DNA from: Penelope pileata
Taxonomy: Eukaryota; Chordata; Aves; Galliformes; Cracidae
Reading direction: 5' to 3'
DNA length: 64,000 nt
NCBI GenBank assembly: GCA_013396635.1
Contig: WBMW01001710.1
Span: 276,243-340,242 of the forward strand
The position numbers and the translations under genes were made by a program. Below are positions 54,101 through 63,336 of the stretch, piece after piece. Under the pieces are notes generated by a model, which searched no databases, was not told the DNA's origin, and worked only from the letters and a program-made list of their open reading frames with translations. Position 1 is the first letter of the stretch. The number at the start of each line of letters is the position of its first letter.

Positions 54101-57100
54101 TAACAGTGGGTGGAATAGTTTTTAATAAGTAGTAGCTTTTCCTAATACTTCCTGTTATCCTCAGATAAGGATTACTAGGGGCATTTGGAATTTTTTGCCC
54201 CTAGTTGGAACCTACATTGCTTGTAATGAAAAATATTTGGCTTCTATTTAATGTCTTGAAAAATGTAGTTTTGTTTTCAGATAGATTCTTACATAAATAT
54301 ATAGCAAAACACATTATTCTACCAAAACCTCTTTTCTTTCAAGGGATGTTTTGTGATACTAAGAGCCTTCTTAAGGATATAGAATATGACTTGGGGAAAG
54401 GACTATGATCAATCATATATTCTCAGTTTAGAAAATATGATGTTGCCATATTGTTCGGTTTCTAGCCTTCCAGTCTGAATATTTTCTGATGTACAGAGTT
54501 GTTTTGGGAGGAGTAGGAATTACTTTTCTTATGTTTGGAGAATTTAAAATTCTAAGGTGTTTTTGATGAGTGCGATTAACCATTTTTAAATTAAAGATGT
54601 TAGCGGAAGTGGTATTTGCTCTAACCAGACTGTCCTTTCATCTCTCCCTGAGGGGTATTCCTTTCAGAATCGTTACACAGAATTGCAGAGTTACTGATGC
54701 TGGCAGACACCTTTGGAGATTGTCTAATCCACCCAATGTTCAGATCATGGTCGGGTGAATCAGGTTGCTCAGGACTGTGTCCAGTTAGATTTTGAATATC
54801 TCCAAGAAGAGAAACTCCACAGTGTCTTTGGGCAACCTATTCTTGTGCTTGACAATCCTCACAGTAAAAATGTTTTATTCTTGTGTTTAGATGGAATTTC
54901 TTGTATTTTAATTTGTGTTCATTGCTTCTTGTCCTGTGACTAGGCACCACGAAGAAGAGTCAGGCTCCCTCTTCACTTCCTTTTGTCAGGTATTTACACA
55001 CATTCCTAGAATCCCCCTGTGCCTTCTCTTCTCTAGGCTAAATAGTCCTAGCTCTCTCAGCCTCCCTTCATATTACAGATTTATCAGTCCCCTCATCATT
55101 GTTGGCCCTTTGTTGGACTCACTCCCGCAAATCCATCTCTCTCTTGTACTGGGGAGCCCAGATACATCTCAGTGCTGAGTAGAATGGGAAGCATAACCAC
55201 CCTTGACCTACTGCTAATACAGCCCACGATACCATTGACTTTCTTTACTTCAAACGTGTTGCTGTCTCATTGTCAGTTTGATGTTATCTGCGACTCTTAG
55301 GTTCTTTTCTTACAAGTTGCTCTCCAGCTTGAGCTGCTACATGAAGTTATTCCTTACCAGACGCAAGACTTTGCACTTTTTTGAACTTCCTAAAGTTGCT
55401 GTTGGCCCATTTCTAAAGTATTTTCACATCTTTCTAAAGGGTAGCACAACGTATCTGGTGAATCATTCAATCCTTCCAGTTTTCTACCTGGGAACTTGCT
55501 GAGGATGCTCTCTGACCATTGTCCCAGTCATCAATGAAGATATTAAACATTATTCACTGGCCTCGCAATTGGCTCCACTAGGATACTGGCCCCACTGGCT
55601 TTGTGCCACTGCTTTCAACCCTCTGGGTCCTGCAGTTTAGCCTGTTTTAAATATGCTTCAATCTCTTCTTACCTAGCCCATGCTTCAGTTTGTCTGTGAG
55701 GATGTTCTGTGAGGCAGTGTTTAAAGGCTTATGAAAGTCACAATAAACAACATTCAGTGCCCTCTCTCCTCACCCTTCAAGACAGTTGGCTCATTGTCCA
55801 AGGCTGTCAGGTTAGTTAAGTGAGATTTCCTCTTTCTGCTGTTTCTGATCACCTTTTTGTCCTTTATGTGTTCAAAAGTGTTTTCCAGTTTCCAGGATTA
55901 TTCCATCACCTTCTCAAGGATCAATGCGAGGCTAGCTGTCCTTAAGTTACTCACATTGTCTCTCTTGCCCTTTCGGAAGACAGGAGTCCTTTGCTGTCTT
56001 GCAGACCTCAGGATCACCATGGCATTTCAAAGAAGAATGGCCTGACAGTGACATTGGCCTGCTTGCTCAGCACTTGTGAGAGCATCCCATCAGGTTCCAA
56101 GGGTATACGTTCAATTTCTTAAAAGGTTTCCTAACCTCATCTTCCACTACTGAGGGTAAGTCTTATTGGTCCAGACTTTACCACTGGTCTCAGAGAACTG
56201 GGATTCATGAAGGCAGGACTTACCAGTAAAGACTGAGGTGAACAAGGTGTTGAGAAGGCCTTTTCTGTATCCTCATCACAAGATTCCCTTTCTCACTCAA
56301 ACAGTGGGCCCCCATTTTGCATAGTCTTCCTTTTGCTGGTGATGCACTTGAAGGTACCTTTACTGTCGCCCTTGCTAGATTCAATTCTTGGTGGATTTTG
56401 GCTTTTGGCTCATCCTTCTATGCTTTGACAGTGTCTCTGTATTTGTTACAGGTCACCTGTCCCTTCTTCCACTTCCAGTATGCTTCCAATTATATATCTG
56501 AATATAGTCAGGAGGTCCTTGTTCATCCATACAGGTCTTCTGTTGCTGTTGATTTTCAAAGTGGTTTTCAAGGATCGCCTCCAACCTCAAGGATGTTTGA
56601 TCTCACTGAGCAGCAAGTCAAGCAAAGCCAGCAAAAAGCTTACTTTACAAGTGCTCCTTTACCTCTTTCTACTAATGCGGGCTTGGAAGCAAACTGTCAC
56701 CTGATTTCCCTTTTGAAGTAATCTAGGAAACATTCACACAAGTATTCACACAGGAATGACATCCCCTAACATAAATGTGATGATGGATGGAGGGAAGTAA
56801 TCTCATCTCCTGGAATTGGATCTGGCAGAAGATACATTTTAGCAGCTGCAATTGATTGTTTGGCTTCTACACTCTAGTGGACTCTGTTTTCCTTCCCAAA
56901 GTAGAATTATGTGTGCTCACTGTGCTAGTTTCACTTGAAGAAAGGAAAACGAAGGGAGTTACAGCTTCTGCCACAAACTCTTATCAGACAAATGCTTATG
57001 GGTAGTAGAGAGGTACACTCTCTTTAAAATTGGGTAGTGCAAGTATGAGAGGAAGCAGAAGTTTTAGAAAGGGAAATTCTAATTACCTTTGAGGGGGAAA

Positions 57101-59579
57101 GAAAAACAACTTCACAGAGAGGATTGTGAGATACTGGAACAGATTGCTTGCAGGGGTTGCCGGATCTCCATCCTTGAGGACATTCAGAACTTGACTGGAC
57201 AGTGCTGTGAGCAACCTACCCTGACTTCAAGCATGGCCCTGCTTTGAGTTGGGAGGGCGACCAGATGACCTCTGGAGATCCTGTGAGCTTAAATTATTCT
57301 GTGATTTTATGACTCTTTGCATTCTTATTAGATACCTGTCAGTGAGACATAAGAGATTGGATCGATATGTTCAGACCCTTTTGGACTTTTAACCAGTGGC
57401 TGTATTTCTAACACTGTACTTCACAGTATTTTTCTGCATTTCTAATAATGGGAGAGGGTGAAAATGGGAGTTAGAAAGGAAGGATATTAAATTCTTTGCA
57501 GCTGAAGTGTGGAGAAACTGGCTAGTCTAAAGAATTTCCTTTTGATCTTTACTGCTATTGTGAAAGGGAGACTGAAATTGGCTTACAAGGTATGGGTGCA
57601 GTTAGCAAATAAAGCACAGAGTAGTAGTGAAGACTAAATAAACTGCAATATATTGGCTAAATTGTGGTAAATTAACTAAACCAAATGGGGGGAAAAAAAA
57701 AAAAAAGGATGAGGAGATAGAAGAAGAATTCTTCCATTTTACTTTTCCATGGGAAAGGATTTTTCTGGAAAGATTGAGTTTGACCTTGTCTGCGCTGGGG
57801 TGGTTTATATAAAAAGAGTATTTATTTTGTTATGATGCTGATCATGTTGTTCCATTATCTTATTTGTAATGTGTGAGGTCTTGGAGATAATATCAGTGCA
57901 TGAGAGTAAATGAATTAAATATATTCACATCCTATAAAGTATTTTTACTGGATTTCAGCAAATACAAGCTCTATCTACATGGAGAATTCTATAGAGTAAG
58001 AAATAAAACCTCACTTTTTAAACATAAAGAAGTGGTTTGGAAATTCTTTATGAAGTGTGGTACAAGTTCTCACACAAGGAAAGGCATGTAAATGCTACAG
58101 GGGACCTAACATTGAAATACACATATGAATAATATATTAGTTGATATACAGTACATATAATTAAAATTGAAAGAGTAAAGCAAATTTATAAAATATTTAA
58201 AATGAGTAGTCAAGAACACTGTAGAGAATTAAATACATGTCTTGGATTTTTTACTTTTTGTTTCTGTTTTTTTTTTTTTTGCCTGCCAGTTATACGCTAC
58301 CAGTATGTAGCAGTTTTCTTGGGGATGTTTCCCACACTTGAGAAATTGGTTGGATCCTTATGTGTACAGTGAAGCATAACTAAAGCAGTAGTTTATAGAT
58401 ATAGAAAACGGTAGGATTTTTCTCACTACAAAGACAGGTAATCTTCTGTAACCAAATAGAAGTGGAAATTAACTCAAATGGGTGTTAGAATGAAAATAAA
58501 TTGAGTAATTAAGAATAAATTGAGTAATTAAGAACGATGAGACATCTTTGAACGTAATGTTTGTCATGAAAAATTATTTGAAACTAGTTTCCTCTTCATT
58601 TTTTTTAAACTTCTTAGATATATCTCATTTTGTCAGTGATCTGCTAAAGTTATACATTCCTTTTGAGAAGTCAAAAGTACATGTGTTCAACAGGATGTTA
58701 AGTCTTGTCCGGAATTATGGATGCATCTGTCATAGCAGTCTTTGAAAGTTGCAAGTTTTAATATCAGATTTAAATTGAATGAATGATTTGATAGTCTTTA
58801 TATTGCATTGATTAAAAACCACACTGTAATACAGTTCTGCACTTCATATAAAACCAGTGCCTTAATTTGAACAATAAGCTGCATTTAATGAACAGCTTTC
58901 TTTAAGGAAATTCATTGCTAGAAGCTGAAGGACTCTGCTGCTTTATATTTCATCTGCACGAAAGACTTTTTGAGATTGAAGAAATCACTATCAAGCACAA
59001 AAGATACTAACAATTGAAGTAGGCAGATTTGCAATGAGAATAGATGTGGGATTTGACAGAGTGCCAAATCATGAATTTCTAGCCTGTGCCAGTAGTTTGG
59101 TGTCTTTCTGGATGCCCTTGTAAGTTATAACAATAGATTTCATTGCTTGCATAGATGGACAACAGTTAATTAGCATTCATTAAGATATTTTTAAAGCAGA
59201 AGATGATCAAGACTAGATCCATGCAACCAATTTTTATTTTTGTTTTGACTACCTGAAGTCTATACTTCTATTCTGATTGTTTCAAAGTTCCGTAAAACCC
59301 TGTTAATTATCTGTGATGACTTTAGCTCTCTTGACTCAAGAAATGGAGTGACAAGTATAACATGAATTTAAATTTTGAAGGCAACAAAAATATTGTGATC
59401 TGTACTGCTTATGTTTTCTATTTTAATGAATTTCTTTCCCCTCCCCCCTCTTGTTTGTATCTCTTGTCAAACAAAGGCCAAGAAACACCAGGTCTTTCTA
59501 ACTGAGACGTATGAAAACAACATGAGAGAGCTGGAGTTACTCTTGGACAGCTTTGCTATGTCAGGCCAGCGGACAGCAG
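15122..59579 (+). CDS. CCDC171: CCDC171, N-terminal 395 codons (9 coding exons in window)
   Basis: This is a coiled-coil domain protein, known from human as C9orf93, with no established biochemical role. Nine coding exons (47, 139, 175, 182, 147, 93, 161, 139 and 103 nt) join in phase without a stop and give 395 codons plus one base. The product starts MSLSSPDSHRDHEAK. From about residue 34 it is almost wholly Glu/Lys/Arg/Leu-rich heptad-like coiled coil. Diagnostic stretches include VRQSLEYELAIARKEA, AHLESKFTSEIIQ, EFKEVENAYEREKQNAQEN and AKKHQVFLTETYENN, which match my memory of the human protein (about 1,300 residues). There is no signal peptide or membrane segment. The gene lies next to PSIP1, as in human. 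The remainder is to the right of the window. Confidence 0.95.
15169..18971 (+). other. CCDC171: CCDC171 intron 2
   Basis: This is an AT-rich intron of 3.8 kb. A CR1-like scrap is at about 16418-16485. T-runs are at 17073-17087 and 17575-17584, and an A-run at 18594-18608. Nothing else is recognisable. Confidence 0.85.
16418..16485 (+). mobile_element. CR1-like fragment, plus orientation
   Basis: GAGGTTTGGGTTGGGTGTTA followed by GGAAAAATTTCTTTTCAG resembles the CR1 segment encoding GRFRLDIRKNFFS. It is only about 65 bases and old. Confidence 0.55.
18972..19110 (+). CDS. CCDC171: CCDC171 exon 3
   Basis: TTTTGCAG acceptor, GTAAGG donor, 139 nt. It completes the split Cys codon and encodes LKSANSESQLLQNSYRSDLD, then VAEDLRRKLCQAEEEKVDMT, then IKHNQE (to residue 62). 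The coiled coil starts here. It leaves in phase 0. Confidence 0.95.
19111..21163 (+). other. CCDC171: CCDC171 intron 3
   Basis: This 2.05 kb intron has a TTTG microsatellite at about 19462-19485. An open stretch on both strands at about 19970-20226 has no family resemblance. No CR1 is visible. Confidence 0.85.
19462..19485. repeat. (TTTG)n microsatellite
   Basis: About five consecutive GTTT/TTTG tetramers preceded by a T-run. Confidence 0.9.
21164..21338 (+). CDS. CCDC171: CCDC171 exon 4
   Basis: TTTTGTAG acceptor, GTAAGT donor, 175 nt. It encodes residues 63-120 plus one base: LRNYEIQIVKLRSEFEKGEA, then VRQSLEYELAIARKEARLRI, then YAVEEELSDVQNKLAELQ. The heptad-like pattern is strong. It matches a well-conserved part of the human protein (from memory). 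Confidence 0.96.
23654..24475 (-). mobile_element. CR1 LINE, 3' part, minus orientation
   Basis: The left end TATAGAATCATGGAATAGCT is a reversed CR1 3' terminus. The minus strand encodes degraded ORF2 C-terminal sequence, for example VLCLDLGNPKHKYRLGDKKI, LGVMVAKKKK and LLEQAQRRATRVIKGLEN, with small deletions. A T-run at about 24231-24242 interrupts it. Total length is about 820 bases and the element is 5' truncated. Confidence 0.93.
24664..24728. repeat. AT-rich palindromic repeats
   Basis: Repeated motifs of the form AGAGTTTTATAAAA and TTTTTTATAAAAAA occur in direct and inverted orientation. The segment AGAGTTTTATAAAAACTCT can fold on itself. Confidence 0.8.
24941..25122 (+). CDS. CCDC171: CCDC171 exon 5
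   Basis: AACAATAG acceptor, GTATGA donor, 182 nt. It completes the split Glu codon and encodes LNERLQRKVVETEKTFHIAQ, then QKWKEQQQTLAREKDDIFRT, then RKDEYELLLKERTELESALQ (to residue 181). It leaves in phase 0. From memory the matching human stretch is a few residues longer in its middle. Confidence 0.95.
26050..26265 (-). mobile_element. CR1 LINE 3' end, minus orientation
   Basis: Starts GAATCATAGAATCATGGAAA and reads TTGGAAAGGACCTGCAAGAT, then a reversed CR1 3' region ending near CTCTTTCAGAGAAAAAGTTT. Only the last about 215 bases of the element are present. Confidence 0.93.
26386..26806 (+). mobile_element. CR1 LINE 3' end, plus orientation
   Basis: Contains the CR1 C-terminal and 3' sequence, for example GGAGCAGCTGAGGTCTCTTG, TGGAGCAGGCTCCCCAGGGC and GAGTTCAAGAAATGTCTGGA. 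The frame is damaged by indels. It lies 120 bases right of an oppositely oriented CR1. Confidence 0.9.
26860..27600 (-). mobile_element. CR1 LINE, internal ORF2 segment, minus orientation
   Basis: Minus frames at 26893-27267 and neighbours show ORF2-like KDLGILVANKLCLSQHCALA and KKASHTLGCIRPSTASQAKE. Upstream CR1 sequence continues to about 27600. With the plus-oriented copy on its left it forms an inverted CR1 pair. Confidence 0.87.
27670..27705. repeat. 12-bp unit x3 tandem repeat
   Basis: Three consecutive copies: AAGTGCAATAGT, AAGTTCAATAGT and AAGTGCAATAGC. Confidence 0.9.
29856..30002 (+). CDS. CCDC171: CCDC171 exon 6
   Basis: The acceptor is CCCGTAG after a long T tract, the donor GTAATG. 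The exon is 147 nt (49 codons), phase 0 at both ends. It encodes residues 182-230: ERNSALQDICKKMKDMELEH, then HDCSELLGRQVNELECSAER, then EERLRKELE. The HDCSELL and REERLRKE segments match the human protein. Confidence 0.95.
31818..32038 (-). other. antisense exon-like open segment, unidentified
   Basis: On the minus strand a stretch begins right after a TAG that could be an acceptor (a second AG lies 8 bases upstream). It stays open for about 73 codons and ends at a GTAAGT donor-like site. It reads SNYNPDFMNLTLEIQNFQEV and later NPGILSLPPSMKSPGSNKL. I recognise no family. Open stretches of this length are expected by chance here, so it is reported only as a candidate. Confidence 0.25.
38200..38262 (+). 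mobile_element. possible CR1 remnant
   Basis: GTTGATCTGTTGGAGGGTGC followed by TAAGGAGGTCCTTGCAGACT resembles the CR1 ORF2 segment encoding DLLEG and LQRDL, but is only about 60 bases long. Confidence 0.4.
39021..39150. repeat. low-complexity T, A and C homopolymer region
   Basis: A T-run of about 16 is followed 20 bases later by an A-run of about 21, CAA/CAAAA units, a C-run of about 14 and a further A/C tract. T- and A-runs are complementary and could pair. Base calls here may be unreliable. Confidence 0.9.
40094..40186 (+). CDS. CCDC171: CCDC171 exon 7
   Basis: CTTCTAG acceptor, GTAAAC donor, 93 nt (31 codons), phase 0 at both ends. It encodes residues 231-261: AATLKIKQLEENLEVEREAH, then LESKFTSEIIQ. 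This is one of the best-conserved stretches compared with human. Confidence 0.95.
40301..40344. other. assembly gap (22 N) inside a T homopolymer
   Basis: Sixteen T, then N from 40317 to 40338, then six T. The gap marks a homopolymer that was not resolved. It lies about 115 bases downstream of the exon 7 donor. Confidence 0.98.
40801..42625 (+). mobile_element. CR1 LINE, long but degraded copy with endonuclease and RT regions
   Basis: About 1.8 kb in gene orientation. An endonuclease-like region is near 41080-41350. It is followed by the linker and reverse transcriptase, where 42050-42130 gives LGLDDMHPSVLKELADVDTK and 42400-42590 shows KAFDMVPQHILV and RLVMSGVSQGPS. Stops and frameshifts break it throughout. 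The normal CR1 3' end is absent. Similarity stops near FINDLY at about 42625 and unrelated sequence follows. Confidence 0.9.
43401..43561 (+). CDS. CCDC171: CCDC171 exon 8
   Basis: CTTGGTAG acceptor, GTAAGT donor, 161 nt. It encodes residues 262-314 plus two bases: LRIQDLERALQVEKVSQLEA, then LSELEMIKKEFKEVENAYER, then EKQNAQENLEKLN. The order and spacing match human CCDC171. Confidence 0.96.
44123..44168. repeat. two back-to-back perfect 10-bp hairpins
   Basis: AACAGCCTTC pairs with GAAGGCTGTT across a 3-base loop (44123-44145). TGGATCAGTA pairs with TACTGATCCA across a 4-base loop (44145-44168). The two share one base and otherwise abut. Confidence 0.9.
46018..46440 (-). mobile_element. old CR1 LINE 3' end, minus orientation
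   Basis: GTAGAATAATTCAGGCTGGA is a reversed and diverged CR1 3' terminus. It is followed by CR1-like TATCTGGGAGCCTGCTCCAC and TTCTCCAGGCTGAGCATACT. It is clearly older than the copy that begins 60 bases to its right. Confidence 0.82.
46498..47135 (-). mobile_element. internally deleted CR1: endonuclease region joined to 3' end, minus orientation
   Basis: On the minus strand, 47130-46855 encodes CR1 endonuclease-type sequence with ITETWQDRSHDLSAAIDGFK and a degraded GSGVTWYVREHFD. It then passes directly at about 46850 into the ORF2 C-terminus (LKRGCGEVGVGLFSHVTSD, FRLDIRKNFFSERVVMHWNR) and a CR1 3' end. The whole reverse transcriptase is missing between. Confidence 0.85.
47240..48010 (-). 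mobile_element. old CR1-type LINE, RT-entry region, minus orientation
   Basis: The minus frame at 47632-47925 has KAKALLELIFVEDDKMIFYR and VNTLIAFLALVFTNKVSQAS, the linker just before reverse transcriptase in CR1. Diverged similar sequence continues leftward to about 47240. The borders are uncertain. Confidence 0.75.
48558..48696 (+). CDS. CCDC171: CCDC171 exon 9
   Basis: TTTCCAG acceptor, GTAAGA donor, 139 nt. It completes the split Ile codon and encodes LERECISTSKQMNEKIEEKK, then KVINVLSERLQDNEKTRTEL, then QEKLEM (to residue 361). Coiled coil continues. It leaves in phase 0. Confidence 0.95.
50302..50870 (-). mobile_element. CR1 LINE 3' part, minus orientation
   Basis: Starts with reversed CR1 3' terminus GTAGAATCATAGAATCATTA. 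The minus frame at 50335-50721 is open for 128 codons and encodes the ORF2 C-terminus (YEEQLRELGLFSLEKRRPRG, FRLDIRKNFFSKRVVRHWND), so this is one of the younger copies here. Near 50740-50800 a segment containing GCCTCAGTGTCTTTC is duplicated in tandem. Confidence 0.93.
54670..56720 (-). mobile_element. long old CR1 LINE, minus orientation
   Basis: About 2 kb from a diverged reversed 3' end (ACACAGAATTGCAGAGTTAC) through 3' ORF2 sequence (CTTCTCTTCTCTAGGCTAAA, ACTGGGGAGCCCAGATACAT) to reverse-transcriptase and upstream linker sequence near 56200-56720. Frames are broken throughout, which indicates an older subfamily than the copies at 7572 or 50302. It is the longest element in the window. 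Confidence 0.85.
57100..57312 (+). mobile_element. CR1 LINE 3' end, plus orientation
   Basis: CR1 3' sequence with AGATACTGGAACAGATTGCT, GACCAGATGACCTCTGGAGA and a tail of ATTCTGTGATTTTATGA. Only about 210 bases are present. Confidence 0.88.
58495..58532. repeat. 19-bp perfect tandem duplication
   Basis: AATAAATTGAGTAATTAAG is present twice with no intervening base. Confidence 0.95.
59477..59579 (+). CDS. CCDC171: CCDC171 exon 10 (last exon in window)
   Basis: Acceptor AACAAAG with its pyrimidine tract set 10-35 bases upstream, donor GTTAGT, 103 nt. It encodes residues 362-395 plus one base: AKKHQVFLTETYENNMRELE, then LLLDSFAMSGQRTA. It matches human AKKHQ and the LDSF-SGQ region. The next exon is beyond the window. 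Confidence 0.94.
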
Positions 59580-62062
59580 GTTAGTTGAAGGTATAAAATG
59601 ACAGATGCATCTGTCAATGTTCCAAAGTCACTACATTGTGGGAATTCTGCAGATGCCTCTTGCATTCCCTCTTCTCAACAGGCTTTGATTTGATGACATG
59701 ATAAGAGCAGTTCTCACAGCAGTCAAATGGCCTTGCTAGCTGAGAAAGGGTGACGGAATGTGGACCTGCTGTTGTCAGCCCAGAGCTTGATTTACAAATG
59801 CTGGGGTGTATATGATCGGTCAGAAAAGGGCTCACTTGCTGTGCTCTAAATCCAACTGAGAAAAAAGTCCTTACAGTATACCTGCAAAGGGAACAGATGT
59901 TTTGCCTGAACTGAGCCAAATTCTGAGGCAACCTTCAGCAACTTAAAGGTCATATATTCAAAAAGGTTGTGTAGGACACATGGTATAACACAATACTTTT
60001 TGCTGTTGGTTGTGCACTAGTATTGTATTGCCTTCATTTGATCTAATACAAAACAAACATTTTTCTGTTCTCATTAAAATGAATTGTGAGTTAATGTTTG
60101 GCACTCAGCAAACTGCTGGATGCCTAAATATTTGAAATGGTTCCTAACAAACTGTATTTTAACATGAAAGATAGTAATTTTTTTGAGGTGAAAAAAGTAC
60201 ACTTTTTCCATTTGAAATCTTCATTTAAAATTATCTAAAAATAATTTTCTCTGTATAGCTCCTGTTAGAAAGTCATATGTTAGACACCAAAAGATTCCAA
60301 CTTAGAGAGCAAATAAACTGGAAAAAAAAGAACAGATTAAAAGTTGCTTAAAGGGCAAATGAATTTATTTTATTTAAATTGTGCTGACAAGTTTCTGCAT
60401 TCATTAGCAACTAGACATAAAAGATGGTTTAACACCTTTAAGGAAAGGGCTGTTTGTGTGTGTATGTATATGTCTAAGATCCTTTTAGGGCCTGATACTG
60501 TTGAAATTGAATAAAGGAATTTATGAGTTCTTGTTGTCCTCAAAAGCCAAACCTTGAATTTGTGATAGATTGATTTTTTTATATAACTTTCATTTGGGAA
60601 CTGGAATCAGATTTATTCTGTAATTACAAATGTAATTCCTTGGGGTAACACCTATAGGTTTACTGTAGACACGTCAGATTGAAAAGCTCTTCAAAACTTT
60701 GTTTTCCTCAATCTTGCAAAGTTCCACATGCCTAGAAGGGACTCTGCAATTCTGATGGGAGCTGGATGCTGCTGCCCAAGTGTAGTTCCAAAGTAGTAAT
60801 TATCTTTTGGGTAGGTTTTCTGTTCTCCCTTGTGGTAAACCTTGCAGAGAACGGCTTTGACCTGTTTCTGTCTTATTAGGGATTTGTTAACTTCAATATT
60901 AATTTGCTCTGTTGTTTAGAGTAAGCTCTGAAAGACCTTATTGAAAGGTCTTGAAAGAAGTGAACGTTGACTAAGGTGTTTGTTCTACGTGTTCACTATC
61001 CTTCAGAGTGTGAAACTTTAGGTTTTTAATGCTACCACCTTAATGTGTTGCACTTACGAATTTATTATGTAACAATTTATTTTCTTTTTAAAAAGATGTC
61101 CTAGTTGAAATGGTAATGCCTTGATGCCAATAAAAATGAAAACCTTCAGTAAATCACCATAGTCTAATTAGCAGAAATGGGAAATTCGCGCGACATGAGC
61201 CACAGTTTGCTGGGTGGTCTGTATTTCTTCTGTTGCTTTTTTAAAACTTTCATCTGAAGTGATTAAAAGTTTTACTTAAAAATCTGCCAATATTAAGAGT
61301 TCAGCCCCCTCATTTAAGTGCTGATAGTTTTAGTACTTTTTGAGCTATAGAGGAAAAAGGAGACTTTATATTCATAAGATTTTTTAAGAAGTATTAAAAA
61401 GAGGTTTTTTTTCTTTATACATTCAAAAATAAGAAACATAAACCTACATCTTCCTCTTCTTAAGTGGCCTGTATAAATATTCCTCAGCATTGTTACTCTT
61501 ACTGACCAATTTGCATATCAGTTTGTCCACGTTTAGTTTGTCATATTTTGTAGTTGTTTTCAGAAAAATTAGTCTTAATTTCAGGCAAAAAAAAAATGTG
61601 GTTGCAGTAATGTGGGGGGAAAAATAGTAAATTGAGTATAAAGAGATGGGAGTGTTAGCTGCTTGAGTCAGTAGAAAGCCTGAAGGGGTGGTTAGAAAAG
61701 AGTTTACTCACCTATTTACGTCCTGTCAGTGTCCTATAGAACCTGGCATCTTCCCAAAATTCTTCCCCAAAACTGTTAGGTGTTACTGAGCAAATGCTTC
61801 AAGTATTGTTTTTTTCCCCGCTCATTGCTGCAGAAGGGCCAGTAAGACGGTGCCATTTGGATTACATTGCATGTCTCCTGCATAGCTGTATGGAAACAGA
61901 CAACATTTGGCCAGAATTGGAGCTGTAGGCTTGTTTTCAGTGGAGGAAGGTGGAATATGGTATGTTGGCAGACTGGGCTGCACAGTAAATAGGGTTGTAG
62001 CAAAGGCAAGGAATGCCAGGATAGAAAGTTTACTGGCAAAAGTCTGTTCTTGGCAGCCATGG

Positions 62063-62383
62063 TGTAAATTAAGACAGTTCAGAGGCATGTTTCAGGGACA
62101 GGATTGCAGGTTGGGACTTCAGAAATGAAGATATATTATTTGGACAGCTTGGTGAAAAATATAAATTGGAAAACAACCCATAGATTGACTTAACGAGTAT
62201 TATTTTAAATTGATGATAACTGCATGTTACAGCTTCTTTGGAGCTAGAAGTATGGAAGAATAACACCTCTTTTTTTCTGTGCAATAGGATCACTGCAAAA
62301 CGTTCCTACAGTGGTCATAAGGAGAAGTCACTTTTGTAACTGAGAAGGCAGGACTGTACTCCTGTGCATCCTTAGCTTTAGTT
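62063..62383. repeat. duplicated block, copy 1
   Basis: It shares with copy 2 (63337-63630) segments such as GGGACTTCAGA, ATATATTATTTGGA, AGCTTGGTGAAAAAT, ATTATTTTAAATTG and CAGCTTCTTTGGAGCT in the same order and orientation, with small indels. It may be an unlisted interspersed repeat or a local duplication. Confidence 0.88.
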
Positions 62384-62628
62384 TTGGTAATAAAAGGCCA
62401 GGTTTTATTAATTTTTCTCTGGTTGATTTTATCTGTAACATTGTTCTCTGGAACAGTTCTAGAACTCAGTTTTGGTTTAGGGACTCCCGCTGAAAAGATC
62501 TTGTTTTTCCCTGAGTCATTTGAAGCTGTAGTAAATACCTGTCTACTGGAGGTACCTAACACGACAGAGCAGTATTCTGTCCTTTCTAAACTTGCTTTTA
62601 TGCTGTAGAGTAGGTCTTGCTCCTGTAA
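62290..62628 (-). other. antisense open segment, unidentified
   Basis: After an acceptor-like CTGCTTTCAG the minus strand is open for 112 codons to a TGA. It reads LQEQDLLYSIKASLERTEYC and later PKPKLSSRTVPENNVTDKIN. The composition looks protein-like, but no family is recognised and about ten open stretches this long would be expected by chance in such a window. Its 3' part overlaps duplicated block copy 1. Confidence 0.22.
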
Positions 62629-62696
62629 CTGAAAGCAGATTTACAAATCTACATTTATTTTTTTAGGTGTGACTTTGACAGTAGCAGCTGGCTAGC

Positions 62697-62985
62697 AAGT
62701 TGAAGGGAAATGTTTGTGTCCAATCTGAATAGTCTTCAGCTACGACAGGGGAGGGTCAGGTTGGTTGTCAGGAAGGTATCAGTGCTCTCCACTGAGGGCA
62801 CTGGAAAAGGCTCCCCAGGGCAGTGATCACTGCACTGAGCTGCCAGAGTTCAAGAGGCGTCTGGACAACGCTATCAGACATACGGGCTGACTTATGGGTG
62901 GTCCTGGGTGGAGCCGGGAGTTGGACCCCATGATCCTTATGGGTCCCTTCCAACTCAGGGTATTGTATGATTCTATTTTCTATGT
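62697..62985 (+). mobile_element. CR1 LINE 3' end, plus orientation
   Basis: CR1 3' sequence with GGAAAAGGCTCCCCAGGGCA, GAGTTCAAGAGGCGTCTGGA, GGGTCCCTTCCAACTCAGGG and a tail ATTGTATGATTCTATTTTCT. It lies between the two copies of the duplicated block. Confidence 0.92.
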
Positions 62986-63336
62986 TTTCTGGTGTTAAAG
63001 GGCTGGGAAAGAAATCTGTAATTAATTTACAACTTAAATTTTCAGAATGGCTATTGGCAATTCTTTCTAATTTGCATGTATGTATAGGTAGCAATGGTCT
63101 GTTATGTGTAGTCTACAGGATAAATCTCATTTTTGTATAATACTTCAAGTGGAATATCATACTCGTTAGCACTAACCATAGGATTCTTGAAACAAATAAT
63201 AATAATAAAAAAACAAAAACAACTTTCAAATCTGTAAGGGCACTGTGTCTGGCTGATAGAATTTTATAGGGGACTGTGACTGAGCCAATGAAAAGGCTTT
63301 GAGTTTAGTATCTAATTTGACTTTAAGAGCCACCCT

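Larger units (their letters stand above)
48697..59476 (+). other. CCDC171: CCDC171 intron 9
   Basis: This 10.8 kb intron contains antisense CR1 copies at 50302-50870 and 54670-56720, a plus CR1 end at 57100-57312, T-rich tracts at 51449-51482 and 58266-58281, an A-run at about 57689-57706, and a 19-bp tandem duplication at 58495-58532. I see no other gene. Confidence 0.85.

Noticed and set aside
56317..56721. 134-codon plus-strand frame
   Set aside because: It lies antisense within the long old CR1 at 54670-56720.
59614..59931. 105-codon minus-strand frame just after exon 10, with a Cys-rich stretch
   Set aside because: No zinc-finger spacing, no splice-site support, and its length is within chance for AT-rich DNA.
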